This document shows, in pieces, positions 16,581 to 24,537 of a stretch of 34,412 nucleotides of DNA. Each line of letters opens with the position of its first letter. Within the stretch, counting starts at the first letter, position 1. Under the pieces are notes generated by a model. That model had not been told where the DNA came from, made no database searches, and saw nothing but the letters and a program-made list of their open reading frames with translations. Source of the DNA: Archangium sp. (GTDB taxonomy: Bacteria; Myxococcota; Myxococcia; Myxococcales; Myxococcaceae); the NCBI GenBank assembly GCA_016792935.1, contig JAEUJS010000423.1, positions 1-34,412 on the forward strand, read 5' to 3'. A program made the translations under genes and the position numbers.

Positions 16581-19500
16581 TCAACGCCGACGCCGACGCG
16601 CGAGGAGCAAGAGGCCCAACGCTCCCAGCGCGGCGTTGAACGACGTGCAGCCGCACTGGTCCGCCTTCGGGCGCACGATGAGGCCGATGAAGACCGGGTC
16701 GCTGGCCTTCGCTCCATCGAGCGCGACGACGCGGAAGCTGAGCTGCTCGCCCACCTTCACGTTGGGCGCGGTGAAGGTGACGGTGTCGGTGGTCGCGTTC
16801 TCGAGCGTGACCGAGCTGGTGCCCTCTTCCATCCACTGGAAGGAAATGGCGTCCATGTCGGGGTCTTCCGCGGTGGCGGTGAAGGTGACGCGATCTCCAC
16901 CCATCACCTCGATCGGCCCGGTGGTGTTGGTGATCTCCGGAGCGAGGTTCACGTTGCGCACGGTGACCGTCATGTCGTCGGTGTCGGTGCCGCCGCGGCC
17001 ATCACTCACCGTGACGCGGAAGCCGAGCACCGCGCCCGCCGGACCGACCTCGGGAGCCACGAAGAAGTCGCCGATGAGCTGCACCGACGGCCCGTTGGTC
17101 TGCATCCACGTGAAGGTCAGCGGATCTTGATCTTGATCGAACGCGCTGCCGGGAACGAGGAACACCTCTTCGCGCTCCGCGGTGTTGATGCTGCTGGTGC
17201 CCGAAACCGTCGGCGGGTGATTCGCGCACATCGTGCGGTGACCGACGACCTGCGTGAACGGGGGCATCATCGCTCCCGTCACGCGCACGTCGTCGATGTT
17301 CCAGCCGTTGGCGCCGCCGGTGGCGTCGGCTCCGATGACGAAGCGCAGCCACACCGTGCGGTTCGCGTACATCGTGCCGAAGCTCGCGACGATGTCGTGA
17401 CGCATGGTGTTCGCGCCCACGAACGCGTCTTGCCCGGCGAGCGGGTTGGCGGTGCCCGCGCGCAACATGCCGGTGTACGTCGGCGCGAGCGCCGAGCCCG
17501 GGACGGCAGTGAAGTTCATTCCGTCGGTGGAAATCTCGAGTCGCCCGCCGTCGAAGAAGTTCATCGCGTTCTCGAACTGGAAGCTGTGCGCGAAGGTCAC
17601 GCTGAACGGGTTCGCCCCGACGGCGATGGGCGGCGACGTCAGCATCGAGACGCCCTGCGCACGCATGTCTGCGCCCGCCATCGCCTGGCTCATCATCACC
17701 GTCTTCAGCGCCCAGCCGTCTTCCCACGGGAAGAAGCCGTCGGCGGTCGCGACCCAGTCGGTGACGTCCTGCTCGAAGTCTTCGGTGTCGGACTCGATGG
17801 TGTCGGCGTTGAGGCGCAACGTCGCGGTCGTCTCGAAGCGGTTCTGCAGGAGGATGATCTGCGAGTCCGTCGCGCGGATGGTCAGGTTCGCGCGCTGAAT
17901 GCCCATGAGGCGCGTCATGTTCACCGGAATGGTGACTGACGCGGTGGTGAACGGGTCGGTCGCGGGCAAGTTCAACATCGCCGGAGACACCTGCAGGTTC
18001 ACCAGGTCGCTCAACACCTGCACGCGCGTCTGCGTCATGCGCACTGAGCCGATGTTCATGAACGTGACGGTGAGGGTGCCCGATTCCGCGGAGTCGATGA
18101 CGCCGTCGGCGTCGCAATCATCGTCGTCGTCGTCTGCCACCACGCTGACCAGCCGGTAGTTGCCGCCGACTCCGGTGAAGTCCTCGGCGAGCGGCACGTT
18201 GGTCGTCGAGCGGCGATCGCTGCTCTGGGCGAGCACGCCGAGCCCGCGCTGCGCGAACGCGTTCAAGACGAGCGGGAAGTCGCCCGTCGGGCTCGACGCG
18301 AAGACGACGGAGAGGAAGGCATCACGCGCCTCGATGAACGTCGGCAACACCGGCGTCGCCTTCAACGCAGCGACGAGGTGACGGCCCATGGCCACGCGCG
18401 CGCCGTCGAAGGTCGCTCCGGGCGCGTTGAGCAGGCGCACCTGCGCGTCCCACAAGATCGAACCCCACACTTCGCCGGCGTTGTGCACCTCGGCGTTGTT
18501 GGGGTCGATCGACTGGCGCGGCGCCACCGTCACCGCGGGGAGCGGCACGTTGAGCCCGACGTGTTTGAAGGTGAGCGGGTTCTTCGCGCGGTCGGTGGAG
18601 TACGGGTAGCGACGCACGCCGAAGTAGTGCGCGGGCACGAGCGTTCCGTCGAAGTCTTCGCCCTGCACCGACCAGCCGCCGATGGCGAACGTGCCCTGCC
18701 ACTGATCATTCCCCGCGCGCATCGTCTCGTCGGGGCGCAGCGAGAGGTAGAGGCCGGCGAAGTCGCTCCAGCCTTCACCCATCGCATTGGCCGGCGAGTT
18801 GAGCAGCCCCATCGAGTCACCGATGAGGCGGTTGGTGACGAAGTGCATGTACTCGTGCGTGACGACGGTGGAATCGAACGCCACGTCGAACGCCGGTCGC
18901 GCCGCAGGCCGCTGCAGCCGCGCGGTGATGGGCTGCCCGCTGACCACCGCGTCGTGCAGCTGTTGTCCCGCGTCGGGCTCGATGCAGGTGATGATCAACG
19001 ATTGATCAGTCGTCGCCACGCACGCGCCCTCGAGCACCAGCGCCGCCGCGCCAGCGTCACGCGCGAACTCGATGCGGTCCGTCAGCGCGCAGCCGAGCGG
19101 GCGCACCAACACCACGCTCCCCGCGTACTGGCCGGCGTCGGCCCACGGGTCACAGCCGCCGAAGCCACCGTCGGTGTCGGTCACCGTCATCAGCGCGCCG
19201 CTCACGTCCCAGCCCGACTCGCGCTCCACGACGTTGGGCACTCCGGCGAAGAGACCGCCGTCGGGGAAGAACGCGGTGCTGACGTCGATGGTGCTCGCGC
19301 GCGGCACTTCGAAGAGGTGCAGGCGCATGATGCTCGCCTCGCCGTCGGCCCTGGTGTCCATGCTGGCGTTGTTGCGACGCGACGGGTCCTGCACGCGCAC
19401 CAACATCGCGTCGTTGCCGAGACCGCCGCGACCGTAGTTGTCGTTCTGACCGTTGCGCGAGAGCTCGTCGAAGCCGAGGTCGTAGAAGACGTCGTGCGCC

Positions 19501-20681
19501 TGGTTGGTGATGTAGAAGGCCTGCACCGCGGCGGCCGAGGCCTGCGCGGGGCCCGCGTCGGCCGAACGATCGAACGCGTAGACGTAGTCGAACGTCTCGG
19601 TGCCGGTGGTGGTGACCGCGCGCGCGCCGCCGTCGTTGTCGAGCCCGACGACGGTGTTGGTGTTGTTGCCCGACAGCGCGGTCGCTCCGCTCGGCAGCCA
19701 CGAGTCCATCGTCGAGATGCCCGCGTGGTCGAGCGTCACCGTGCCGGCGTCGAGAATCGGAGGCGTGAACGCATCGGGCAAGCCGGTGAGGTGCGGGAGC
19801 GCGGCGTTGCCCACCGGGCTGTCGAACGCGCGGTTGGGCGACATCGGGTCAGCGAAGACGCGGTAGGTGTGCGACGCGTCGCTGCGCAGCGAGGTGATGG
19901 ACAACACCCGGCCATCGGTCGCGCTGACCACCATCGCGAAGAGCGAGCGCGCGGTCTCGACCTCGAGGTGCCACGCGGGGAGCACGGCGTCGCCGTCGTC
20001 GAAGTAGACCTTGCGCGCGCGCGGTTCCGAGCGAAACGGAACGTCCTTCGCGGTCGTCGAGAACTTCGCCCAGCCGCCACCACTCTGCTTCACCAGCGTC
20101 ATCGCGCCGGGGTCGAGCATGGTGCCGCTCAAATACTGCGCGGCCACCGAGAGGGCGGCGGGCGCACCGAGACGGAACGCGTCGTGCGGCTCGACGGTGG
20201 CGAGCGACCCGGTGAGCGCGACCAGCTCGTATTTCGGCGTCATCACCACGTCGATCTCATCGCGGAGGAACGGCACGCCATCGCGGTCACGCGCGAAGCC
20301 GACGATGACCGCTCCGCTGCCGCCCAGGTCGTGCACCTCGGAGATGATCAGCCGCGCGACGGTCGCAGGAGAGAGGCGATAGACCGAGGCGAAGCGCAGC
20401 AGGTGCATGCGCGCGGCTTCCTTCGACGTGAGGCCTTGATCAGCCGGCGTGCGCGCTCCGGGAAAACGCTCGGCCCACAGGAACGACGGCACGCCGCGGC
20501 GCGGCTCGACGGCGGTGACGTACGAGTGGTTGAGGAGCTCGAGCGTCGCCTTCGAGCGAGCGTCGGTGAGTTCGATGGTGCGCGTGCTCTCGAGCCAGGC
20601 ATCCCACGCCGCTGAACCGTTTTCGGGAAGGCGCGGAGAGGTGACCGACAAGAGACCGGTGACGAGCAGCGACAACGACAT
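16581..20681 (-). CDS. Large secreted M36 (fungalysin-type) metalloprotease with MYXO-CTERM tag
   Basis: 1366 residues from ATG 20681. Signal peptide at the N-terminus; residues about 30-260 resemble a fungalysin propeptide (FTP-like). The protease domain has the gluzincin motif HEYMH (609-613; zinc His609 and His613, catalytic Glu610) and EGWSDFAG with third ligand Glu636. A protease-associated (PA)-like insert with Asp/Cys-rich loops lies at about 500-590. Downstream come beta-rich segments: an acidic D-rich turn and CARDB-like stretch (about 880-990), a MAM/immune-inhibitor-like domain (about 1000-1160) and two Ig/PKD-like domains (about 1170-1335). The end, CGCTSFNAALGALGLLLLAR plus an Arg run, is a MYXO-CTERM-like tag that predicts processing and surface anchoring. 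Probably digests proteins outside the cell. Last gene of the 26724-16581 run. Confidence 0.93.
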   Translation of the reverse strand: MSLSLLVTGLLSVTSPRLPENGSAAWDAWLESTRTIELTDARSKATLELLNHSYVTAVEPRRGVPSFLWAERFPGARTPADQGLTSKEAARMHLLRFASVYRLSPATVARLIISEVHDLGGSGAVIVGFARDRDGVPFLRDEIDVVMTPKYELVALTGSLATVEPHDAFRLGAPAALSVAAQYLSGTMLDPGAMTLVKQSGGGWAKFSTTAKDVPFRSEPRARKVYFDDGDAVLPAWHLEVETARSLFAMVVSATDGRVLSITSLRSDASHTYRVFADPMSPNRAFDSPVGNAALPHLTGLPDAFTPPILDAGTVTLDHAGISTMDSWLPSGATALSGNNTNTVVGLDNDGGARAVTTTGTETFDYVYAFDRSADAGPAQASAAAVQAFYITNQAHDVFYDLGFDELSRNGQNDNYGRGGLGNDAMLVRVQDPSRRNNASMDTRADGEASIMRLHLFEVPRASTIDVSTAFFPDGGLFAGVPNVVERESGWDVSGALMTVTDTDGGFGGCDPWADAGQYAGSVVLVRPLGCALTDRIEFARDAGAAALVLEGACVATTDQSLIITCIEPDAGQQLHDAVVSGQPITARLQRPAARPAFDVAFDSTVVTHEYMHFVTNRLIGDSMGLLNSPANAMGEGWSDFAGLYLSLRPDETMRAGNDQWQGTFAIGGWSVQGEDFDGTLVPAHYFGVRRYPYSTDRAKNPLTFKHVGLNVPLPAVTVAPRQSIDPNNAEVHNAGEVWGSILWDAQVRLLNAPGATFDGARVAMGRHLVAALKATPVLPTFIEARDAFLSVVFASSPTGDFPLVLNAFAQRGLGVLAQSSDRRSTTNVPLAEDFTGVGGNYRLVSVVADDDDDDCDADGVIDSAESGTLTVTFMNIGSVRMTQTRVQVLSDLVNLQVSPAMLNLPATDPFTTASVTIPVNMTRLMGIQRANLTIRATDSQIILLQNRFETTATLRLNADTIESDTEDFEQDVTDWVATADGFFPWEDGWALKTVMMSQAMAGADMRAQGVSMLTSPPIAVGANPFSVTFAHSFQFENAMNFFDGGRLEISTDGMNFTAVPGSALAPTYTGMLRAGTANPLAGQDAFVGANTMRHDIVASFGTMYANRTVWLRFVIGADATGGANGWNIDDVRVTGAMMPPFTQVVGHRTMCANHPPTVSGTSSINTAEREEVFLVPGSAFDQDQDPLTFTWMQTNGPSVQLIGDFFVAPEVGPAGAVLGFRVTVSDGRGGTDTDDMTVTVRNVNLAPEITNTTGPIEVMGGDRVTFTATAEDPDMDAISFQWMEEGTSSVTLENATTDTVTFTAPNVKVGEQLSFRVVALDGAKASDPVFIGLIVRPKADQCGCTSFNAALGALGLLLLARRRRR

Positions 20682-20757
20682 GGGGAGGGCTCCGGTGGGG
20701 ACGGACGGCCTGAAGGAGCGTCAGCTTACGCGCTGAGGGCGCGCTGGGAAGCACACG

Positions 20758-21660
20758 TCAGCGGCACGCGGGCGTGAGGAAGGCCGAATCTTCGAGGTCG
20801 CCCTTCACGTTTCCAGCGCCGCCGAAGTCGGGCATGCCCCAGGGGTCGAAGTTGAAGAGGCTCTGCTCGGTCCAGCCATTGGCGGCGGTGATGAAGCCGC
20901 CATCGAGGCTCAAGTTGCGCGTGAGCGGCGCGTTCGGTTCGCCGGCGTTCACGAGCGGAACGCCAGTGCGGCTGCCGACGGCGCAGGTGTCGAGACAGGT
21001 GAACGTGCCGCAGCCCGAGAGCGAGACGTAGCCGCCGTGCTTGTCCTTGCTGGAATAGAGCCTCGGCTTCTCGCCAGCGTCGGCGCGCTCGCACGGCGTC
21101 AGCCCACCGCACGAGCCACAGGTCGTGGTGCGCTCGCAGAGGGTGTTCTGGTGCGAGATGGCGCGCAGCGCGACGAGCCCGGTCTCGGGAGAACGCGTAG
21201 GGTCGATGGTGCCTCCGAAGCCCTCGTTGTCGCCGACGTGTGAGGTGATGCCGCAGTCGCGCTGGAACAAATACGTCCACGTCACCGCGAGCAGCCCATT
21301 GCCGTTGTCCATGGGGTGCGGGCGAAGGCGGAAGACGATGCCGCCGAGCGGGCAGCCGTCTTGCGGGTGGAGTGAGAGCACCGGGAGGTACTGCTCGGCG
21401 AGCTGCGCTTCCCACGCGTCGTCGAGGCCATCGAGATCGAGATCGACGATGCCGGCGTCCGTTCCAGCGTCCGGCATGCCGGCGTCGCTCGTTCCTGCAT
21501 CGATGAGCCCTGCGTCTGAGGTGCCGGAGTCGTTCGCGCTTGCGTCGATCGAAGTGCCAGCGTCCCCATCAGTGATCAGCGAGCCGGAATCCATTCCTCC
21601 GAGCGGAATCGTGCCGCAGCCCAGGACCAGCATCGTCGAGAACAAGAAGCACGCGCGCAT
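20758..21660 (-). CDS. Lipoprotein with Asp-Ala-Gly linker and Cys-rich domain
   Basis: 300 residues from ATG 21660. Lipobox LVLGC with Cys15 in MRACFLFSTMLVLGCGT. Residues 25-70 are a low-complexity linker of DAGTS/DAGMP units with an acidic DLDLDGLDD end. The globular part (75-300) is Trp/Tyr/Cys-rich (LAEQYLPVLSLHPQDGC, a THVGDNEGFGG-like loop written here as SHVGDNEGFGG, and several Cys pairs). The HPQDGC and HVGDNE segments faintly recall Vps62/DUF946-type proteins, a weak call. Presumably displayed on the cell surface. It lies 76 bases upstream of the M36 protease gene on the same strand and 120 bases after the preceding lipoprotein gene. Confidence 0.8.
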   Translation of the reverse strand: MRACFLFSTMLVLGCGTIPLGGMDSGSLITDGDAGTSIDASANDSGTSDAGLIDAGTSDAGMPDAGTDAGIVDLDLDGLDDAWEAQLAEQYLPVLSLHPQDGCPLGGIVFRLRPHPMDNGNGLLAVTWTYLFQRDCGITSHVGDNEGFGGTIDPTRSPETGLVALRAISHQNTLCERTTTCGSCGGLTPCERADAGEKPRLYSSKDKHGGYVSLSGCGTFTCLDTCAVGSRTGVPLVNAGEPNAPLTRNLSLDGGFITAANGWTEQSLFNFDPWGMPDFGGAGNVKGDLEDSAFLTPACR

Positions 21661-21780
21661 CGGCTCGCCGTCTTACGCGTCGCCCACATTTCCGGCGAGA
21701 GGCCCCATGGTCACCGGCCAACTCGCGGATCGCTGCCGCCGGCAGTCAGCTCGCGGCGATCGGCGTGCAGCAAGCTCAAC

Positions 21781-23004
21781 TCAGTTCAACCACAGCAGGT
21801 ACCGCAGCTTGCGCTCGAACGTGTCCTCGCCGCGATCGAGCTCCTTCGCCATGCGATTGAGCCGCTCGATGATGGGCGACGGCGGCATCGACTGCTTGTA
21901 CGACGGCCCGAGAATCCGCCCGAGCGCCTCCGACGCGACACCCGGGTCCGCGTTGCGCCGCAGCTCACGCTCGGCGTTGGGATGCAGCACGAAGTCGCGC
22001 GGCTGACTGAAGAACGCGCCGACATCGAGAAAACCCGGCGGAGGTGACGTCCACTTGCGGTCGCCCAACTGCACCAACTTCGCCACGTCGAGCCCCTGCT
22101 CTCCCTTCACCAGCGCCCGCACGTCGACCAGCACGCCTGCCCACGTCTCGAAGAGCGCCTCATCGACGGGCAGCGGCAGCGCGTGGTTCTTCTGCCTGGG
22201 GTTGGGCACCCATTCGCGGTCATCGTCGCGCTCCGCGAGAATTCCCACGCGGCACCGCTCAGCGTGCGTCAGCCCCGCGAGAATCAGCTCCCGCGCCTGA
22301 CCCAGCTTCGCGCCGTTGCGCAGCTTCAAGGTGAGGTTCTGTTCCCGCCGCGAGCGCCACGTCAGGTTCGCGTCGTACGCGAGCGCCGCGTTCAACGCCG
22401 CGCGCTGAAAGTGCACCATCGCCCGCAGCCACGTCACGTCGGCGACGTCGAAGCGAAACGTCGGCCGCCTCCGTGGATCATCGAGCGGCAGCTGCTTGCC
22501 CTGCTCATCGAGCTCGACCTCGAACAGCCGCCGGTCGCGGTCGTCCACCTCGCCGCTGCGGTTCCAGTCGACCTCCCAGCACGCCAGGCACAGCTCGAGT
22601 GAGAAGCCCTCGTCCTTCTCGGCGACCGCCAACAGCGCGTCGATCTCCGTGAGGCGTTGATCAGCCCGCCCGAACGCGAAGTCGAGGAAGTCCTGGTTGA
22701 TGACGTCACCCCGCATCATCGCGCTGGCCACGAAGCTCGCCGCCACCGTCAGCACGTCGCCCACCAGGTCGTGCCCCGCCTGGCGATAGCGCGCGATGGC
22801 GCCCACCGCCGCCGCCCGCGCGTTGGTCTCGTCCTTCTTCAGCGCCTCGTCCGACAACCGTCGCGCGTCGTCGAACTGCGCGGCCTGCAGCGCCGTGACC
22901 GCGGGGAGCGCGTCGGCGTCGAGTTGCGCCCGCCGGGCCGGCGAAACGCCCGCACATCCCGAGAGCCAGAGCAGCACTGCGAGCGCCAGCGGCCTTGAGG
23001 TCAT
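21781..23004 (-). CDS. Helical lipoprotein of unknown function
   Basis: 407 residues from ATG 23004 (MTSRPLALAVLLWLSGCAG, lipobox LSGC, Cys17). Almost wholly helical by composition; the first 100 residues (AVTALQAAQFDDARRLSDEA, then LKKDETNARAAAVGAIARYR) look like TPR-type repeats. Further on are a CLACWEVDWNRSGEVDDRD segment with a Ca-loop-like DxNxSGxxD pattern and a C-terminal PPSPIIERLNRM helix. No enzyme motif. The start codon overlaps an in-frame TGA of the frame that continues from the upstream sulfatase through the 3' repeat (see findings), suggesting it once sat directly behind that gene. Fourth-last gene of the minus-strand run. Confidence 0.8.
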   Translation of the reverse strand: MTSRPLALAVLLWLSGCAGVSPARRAQLDADALPAVTALQAAQFDDARRLSDEALKKDETNARAAAVGAIARYRQAGHDLVGDVLTVAASFVASAMMRGDVINQDFLDFAFGRADQRLTEIDALLAVAEKDEGFSLELCLACWEVDWNRSGEVDDRDRRLFEVELDEQGKQLPLDDPRRRPTFRFDVADVTWLRAMVHFQRAALNAALAYDANLTWRSRREQNLTLKLRNGAKLGQARELILAGLTHAERCRVGILAERDDDREWVPNPRQKNHALPLPVDEALFETWAGVLVDVRALVKGEQGLDVAKLVQLGDRKWTSPPPGFLDVGAFFSQPRDFVLHPNAERELRRNADPGVASEALGRILGPSYKQSMPPSPIIERLNRMAKELDRGEDTFERKLRYLLWLN

Positions 23005-23047
23005 GGCGTCGAGTCTACCCGGCTCCACGTCTGGGCCCGAACTCGAG

Positions 23048-23090
23048 ATGACTCAACCATGGTTGAGTCAACTACGGTTGAGTCATCTTG
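23048..23090 (-). repeat. 43-bp direct repeat, copy B (3' side of ATPase-nuclease gene)
   Basis: On the forward strand this holds the half-sites TCAAC and GTTGA in alternating orientation: TCAAC-CATG-GTTGA, then TCAAC-TACG-GTTGA. A 22-bp perfect palindrome spans 23049-23070 (core CTCAACCATGGTTGAG), and GATGACTCAACC (23047-23058) pairs with GGTTGAGTCATC (23076-23087). The ATPase stop codon TAG (23072-23074) is inside it. It matches copy A at 33 of 43 positions by hand count. Confidence 0.9.
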
Positions 23091-24496
23091 ACGGCGTCGT
23101 AGAGGTCGTCGAGGTCGTGGAGCTTCACGTCGGGTGGGGCCGCGACCCGCACCGCGCGCCGCGTGAAGAGCCGGTATCGCACGGTGAGCCCGCGCGAAGG
23201 GTACGCCTCGGCCGCCGTGCGGAGCGTGCTCAGCACCGACGCCACCGAGCCCGGCGCGCCCCATTTGCATTCGCCCAGCTCGACCCAGCGATCGGCGCGC
23301 AGGGCCACGGCGTCGAGCTGCGCGTCGCGGTTCCAGAACTCGCCGACCTGCACGTCGGCCACCACCCGCTCGCTCCGCAGGAGCGCCGGCAACGCCTCGC
23401 GGCACAGCGCCTCGAAGCCCGCCCCGTAGAACGGCTCGAGGTGTGGCTGCACCAGCTGCTGGAAGACGCGCGACGGAGGGCCCTGGCGAATGGCGCTGAA
23501 GTGCGGCGCCACGAAGCGAAACCAGAAGCGCAGGAGCGGATCGCCGATGACGTACCGGGTGAGCTTCTTCGACGCGCGCCCGGGCACCAGCGGCAGGCGG
23601 CGCTCGACGTAGCCGAGCTCGAGCAGCGTGTTGAGGAAGTACATCACGCGCGGCACGGTGAGCCCGGCGTACTTCGAGAGCGCGGTGGGCGCAGCGTGAC
23701 CGGCGGCGAGCGCCTCGATGACGGTAGCGTACGAGGCGACGTCGCGCAGCTCCTCGCGCAACAGGAACTCGGCCTCGCGTTGCAGCGGCGAGTCGACCTC
23801 GAGGAACGCCTCGATGAGGTTCTGATCAACCGACCGGTCTTGCGAGAACGCCTTCAAGTACGCCGGCACACCGCCGCAGGTGAACCACGCGCGCGCGCGG
23901 TCTTCACGTGACCAGCGGGGAAAGAACTCGCCCGCCTCGAAGAAGTTCAACGGCCGCAGCTGCAGCTGACCCGTGCGCCGGCCGAAGAGCGGCGATTTGT
24001 GCCCGAGCACCTCGCGTTCCATGAAGCCGACGTACGAGCCGCACACCACGAGCATCGGCCCGCGCTTGCGTTGCCACTCGTGGTCCCACCGCTTCTGGAT
24101 GATCGACGGCAGCTCGGGCGCGCTGGCGCACAGCCACTGGAACTCGTCGAGCACCAGCAGCAGCCGCTTCGCCGGGTTCGCCTCGCGCACCACCAACTCG
24201 AACGCGTGGTCCCAGTCGTTGACCGCCACCTCGGCGAGCAGCGCCTTGCCCAACGCCACCGCCGCCGTGCGCATGAACGAGCGCAGCTGCTGTGGCGCGG
24301 TGCCCTGCGTGGCCGCGAAGTAGATGGCCTGCTTGCCGCGGCAGAACCGCAGCAGCAGCTCGGTCTTCCCCACCCGCCGCCGGCCATACACCGGCACGAA
24401 GGCACCACCGTCACGCCGGTACTGACGCTCGAGCGCCGCGAGCTCGGCGGCGCGACCCACGAATGGACCCGACGAGGCAGCGACCCGCGTCAACAT
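23072..24496 (-). CDS. AAA ATPase (ATPase_2/DUF234 type) with C-terminal PD-(D/E)XK nuclease-like domain
   Basis: 474 residues from ATG 24496. Walker A GRRRVGKT (38-45, Lys44); Walker B RLLLVLDEFQ (Asp117, Glu118); a sensor-like VCGSYVGFM. Residues about 250-300 form a winged-helix-like region. The C-terminal 110 residues hold a nuclease-like core: FYGAGFEALCREALPALL, NRDAQLDAVAL with Asp395, and WVELGECKWG with Glu409 and Lys411 (D...ExK). This is the archaeal-type ATPase plus DUF234 arrangement, a family known for patchy, mobile distribution and no settled function. Its start codon overlaps the sulfatase stop (TAATG) and its last codons (MTQP-stop) are inside repeat copy B, so the whole gene is bracketed by copies A and B. 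Cytoplasmic, no membrane segment. Confidence 0.92.
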   Translation of the reverse strand: MLTRVAASSGPFVGRAAELAALERQYRRDGGAFVPVYGRRRVGKTELLLRFCRGKQAIYFAATQGTAPQQLRSFMRTAAVALGKALLAEVAVNDWDHAFELVVREANPAKRLLLVLDEFQWLCASAPELPSIIQKRWDHEWQRKRGPMLVVCGSYVGFMEREVLGHKSPLFGRRTGQLQLRPLNFFEAGEFFPRWSREDRARAWFTCGGVPAYLKAFSQDRSVDQNLIEAFLEVDSPLQREAEFLLREELRDVASYATVIEALAAGHAAPTALSKYAGLTVPRVMYFLNTLLELGYVERRLPLVPGRASKKLTRYVIGDPLLRFWFRFVAPHFSAIRQGPPSRVFQQLVQPHLEPFYGAGFEALCREALPALLRSERVVADVQVGEFWNRDAQLDAVALRADRWVELGECKWGAPGSVASVLSTLRTAAEAYPSRGLTVRYRLFTRRAVRVAAPPDVKLHDLDDLYDAVKMTQP

Positions 24497-24537
24497 TACT
24501 CAACTGTACTTGAGTCAACTGTAGTTGAGCAATCTTG
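24495..24537 (-). repeat. 43-bp direct repeat, copy A (5' side of ATPase-nuclease gene)
   Basis: Forward-strand half-sites alternate as in copy B: TCAAC-TGTAC-TTGA (imperfect), then TCAAC-TGTA-GTTGA. The two copies start 1447 bp apart. Differences from copy B fall mostly in the spacers between half-sites, while CTCAAC/GTTGAGTCAACT and the end ATCTTG are kept. The ATPase ATG overlaps one edge, and the upstream sulfatase ends within it, its last residues STTVDSSTVE being encoded by the repeat. Confidence 0.9.

Noticed and set aside
18378..20615. 745-residue plus-strand frame opposite the M36 protease
   Set aside because: Antisense shadow rich in Arg, His and Glu; the minus frame has full protease motifs.
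21661..21780. Possible terminator hairpin CTGCCG-C-CGGCAG at 21733-21745
   Set aside because: Loop of one base and no U-run; too weak to annotate as a terminator.
23048..24537. Repeats as ends of a classical IS element
   Set aside because: They are direct, not inverted, copies and the gene between them encodes an ATPase-nuclease, not a recognisable transposase; no target duplication was found.
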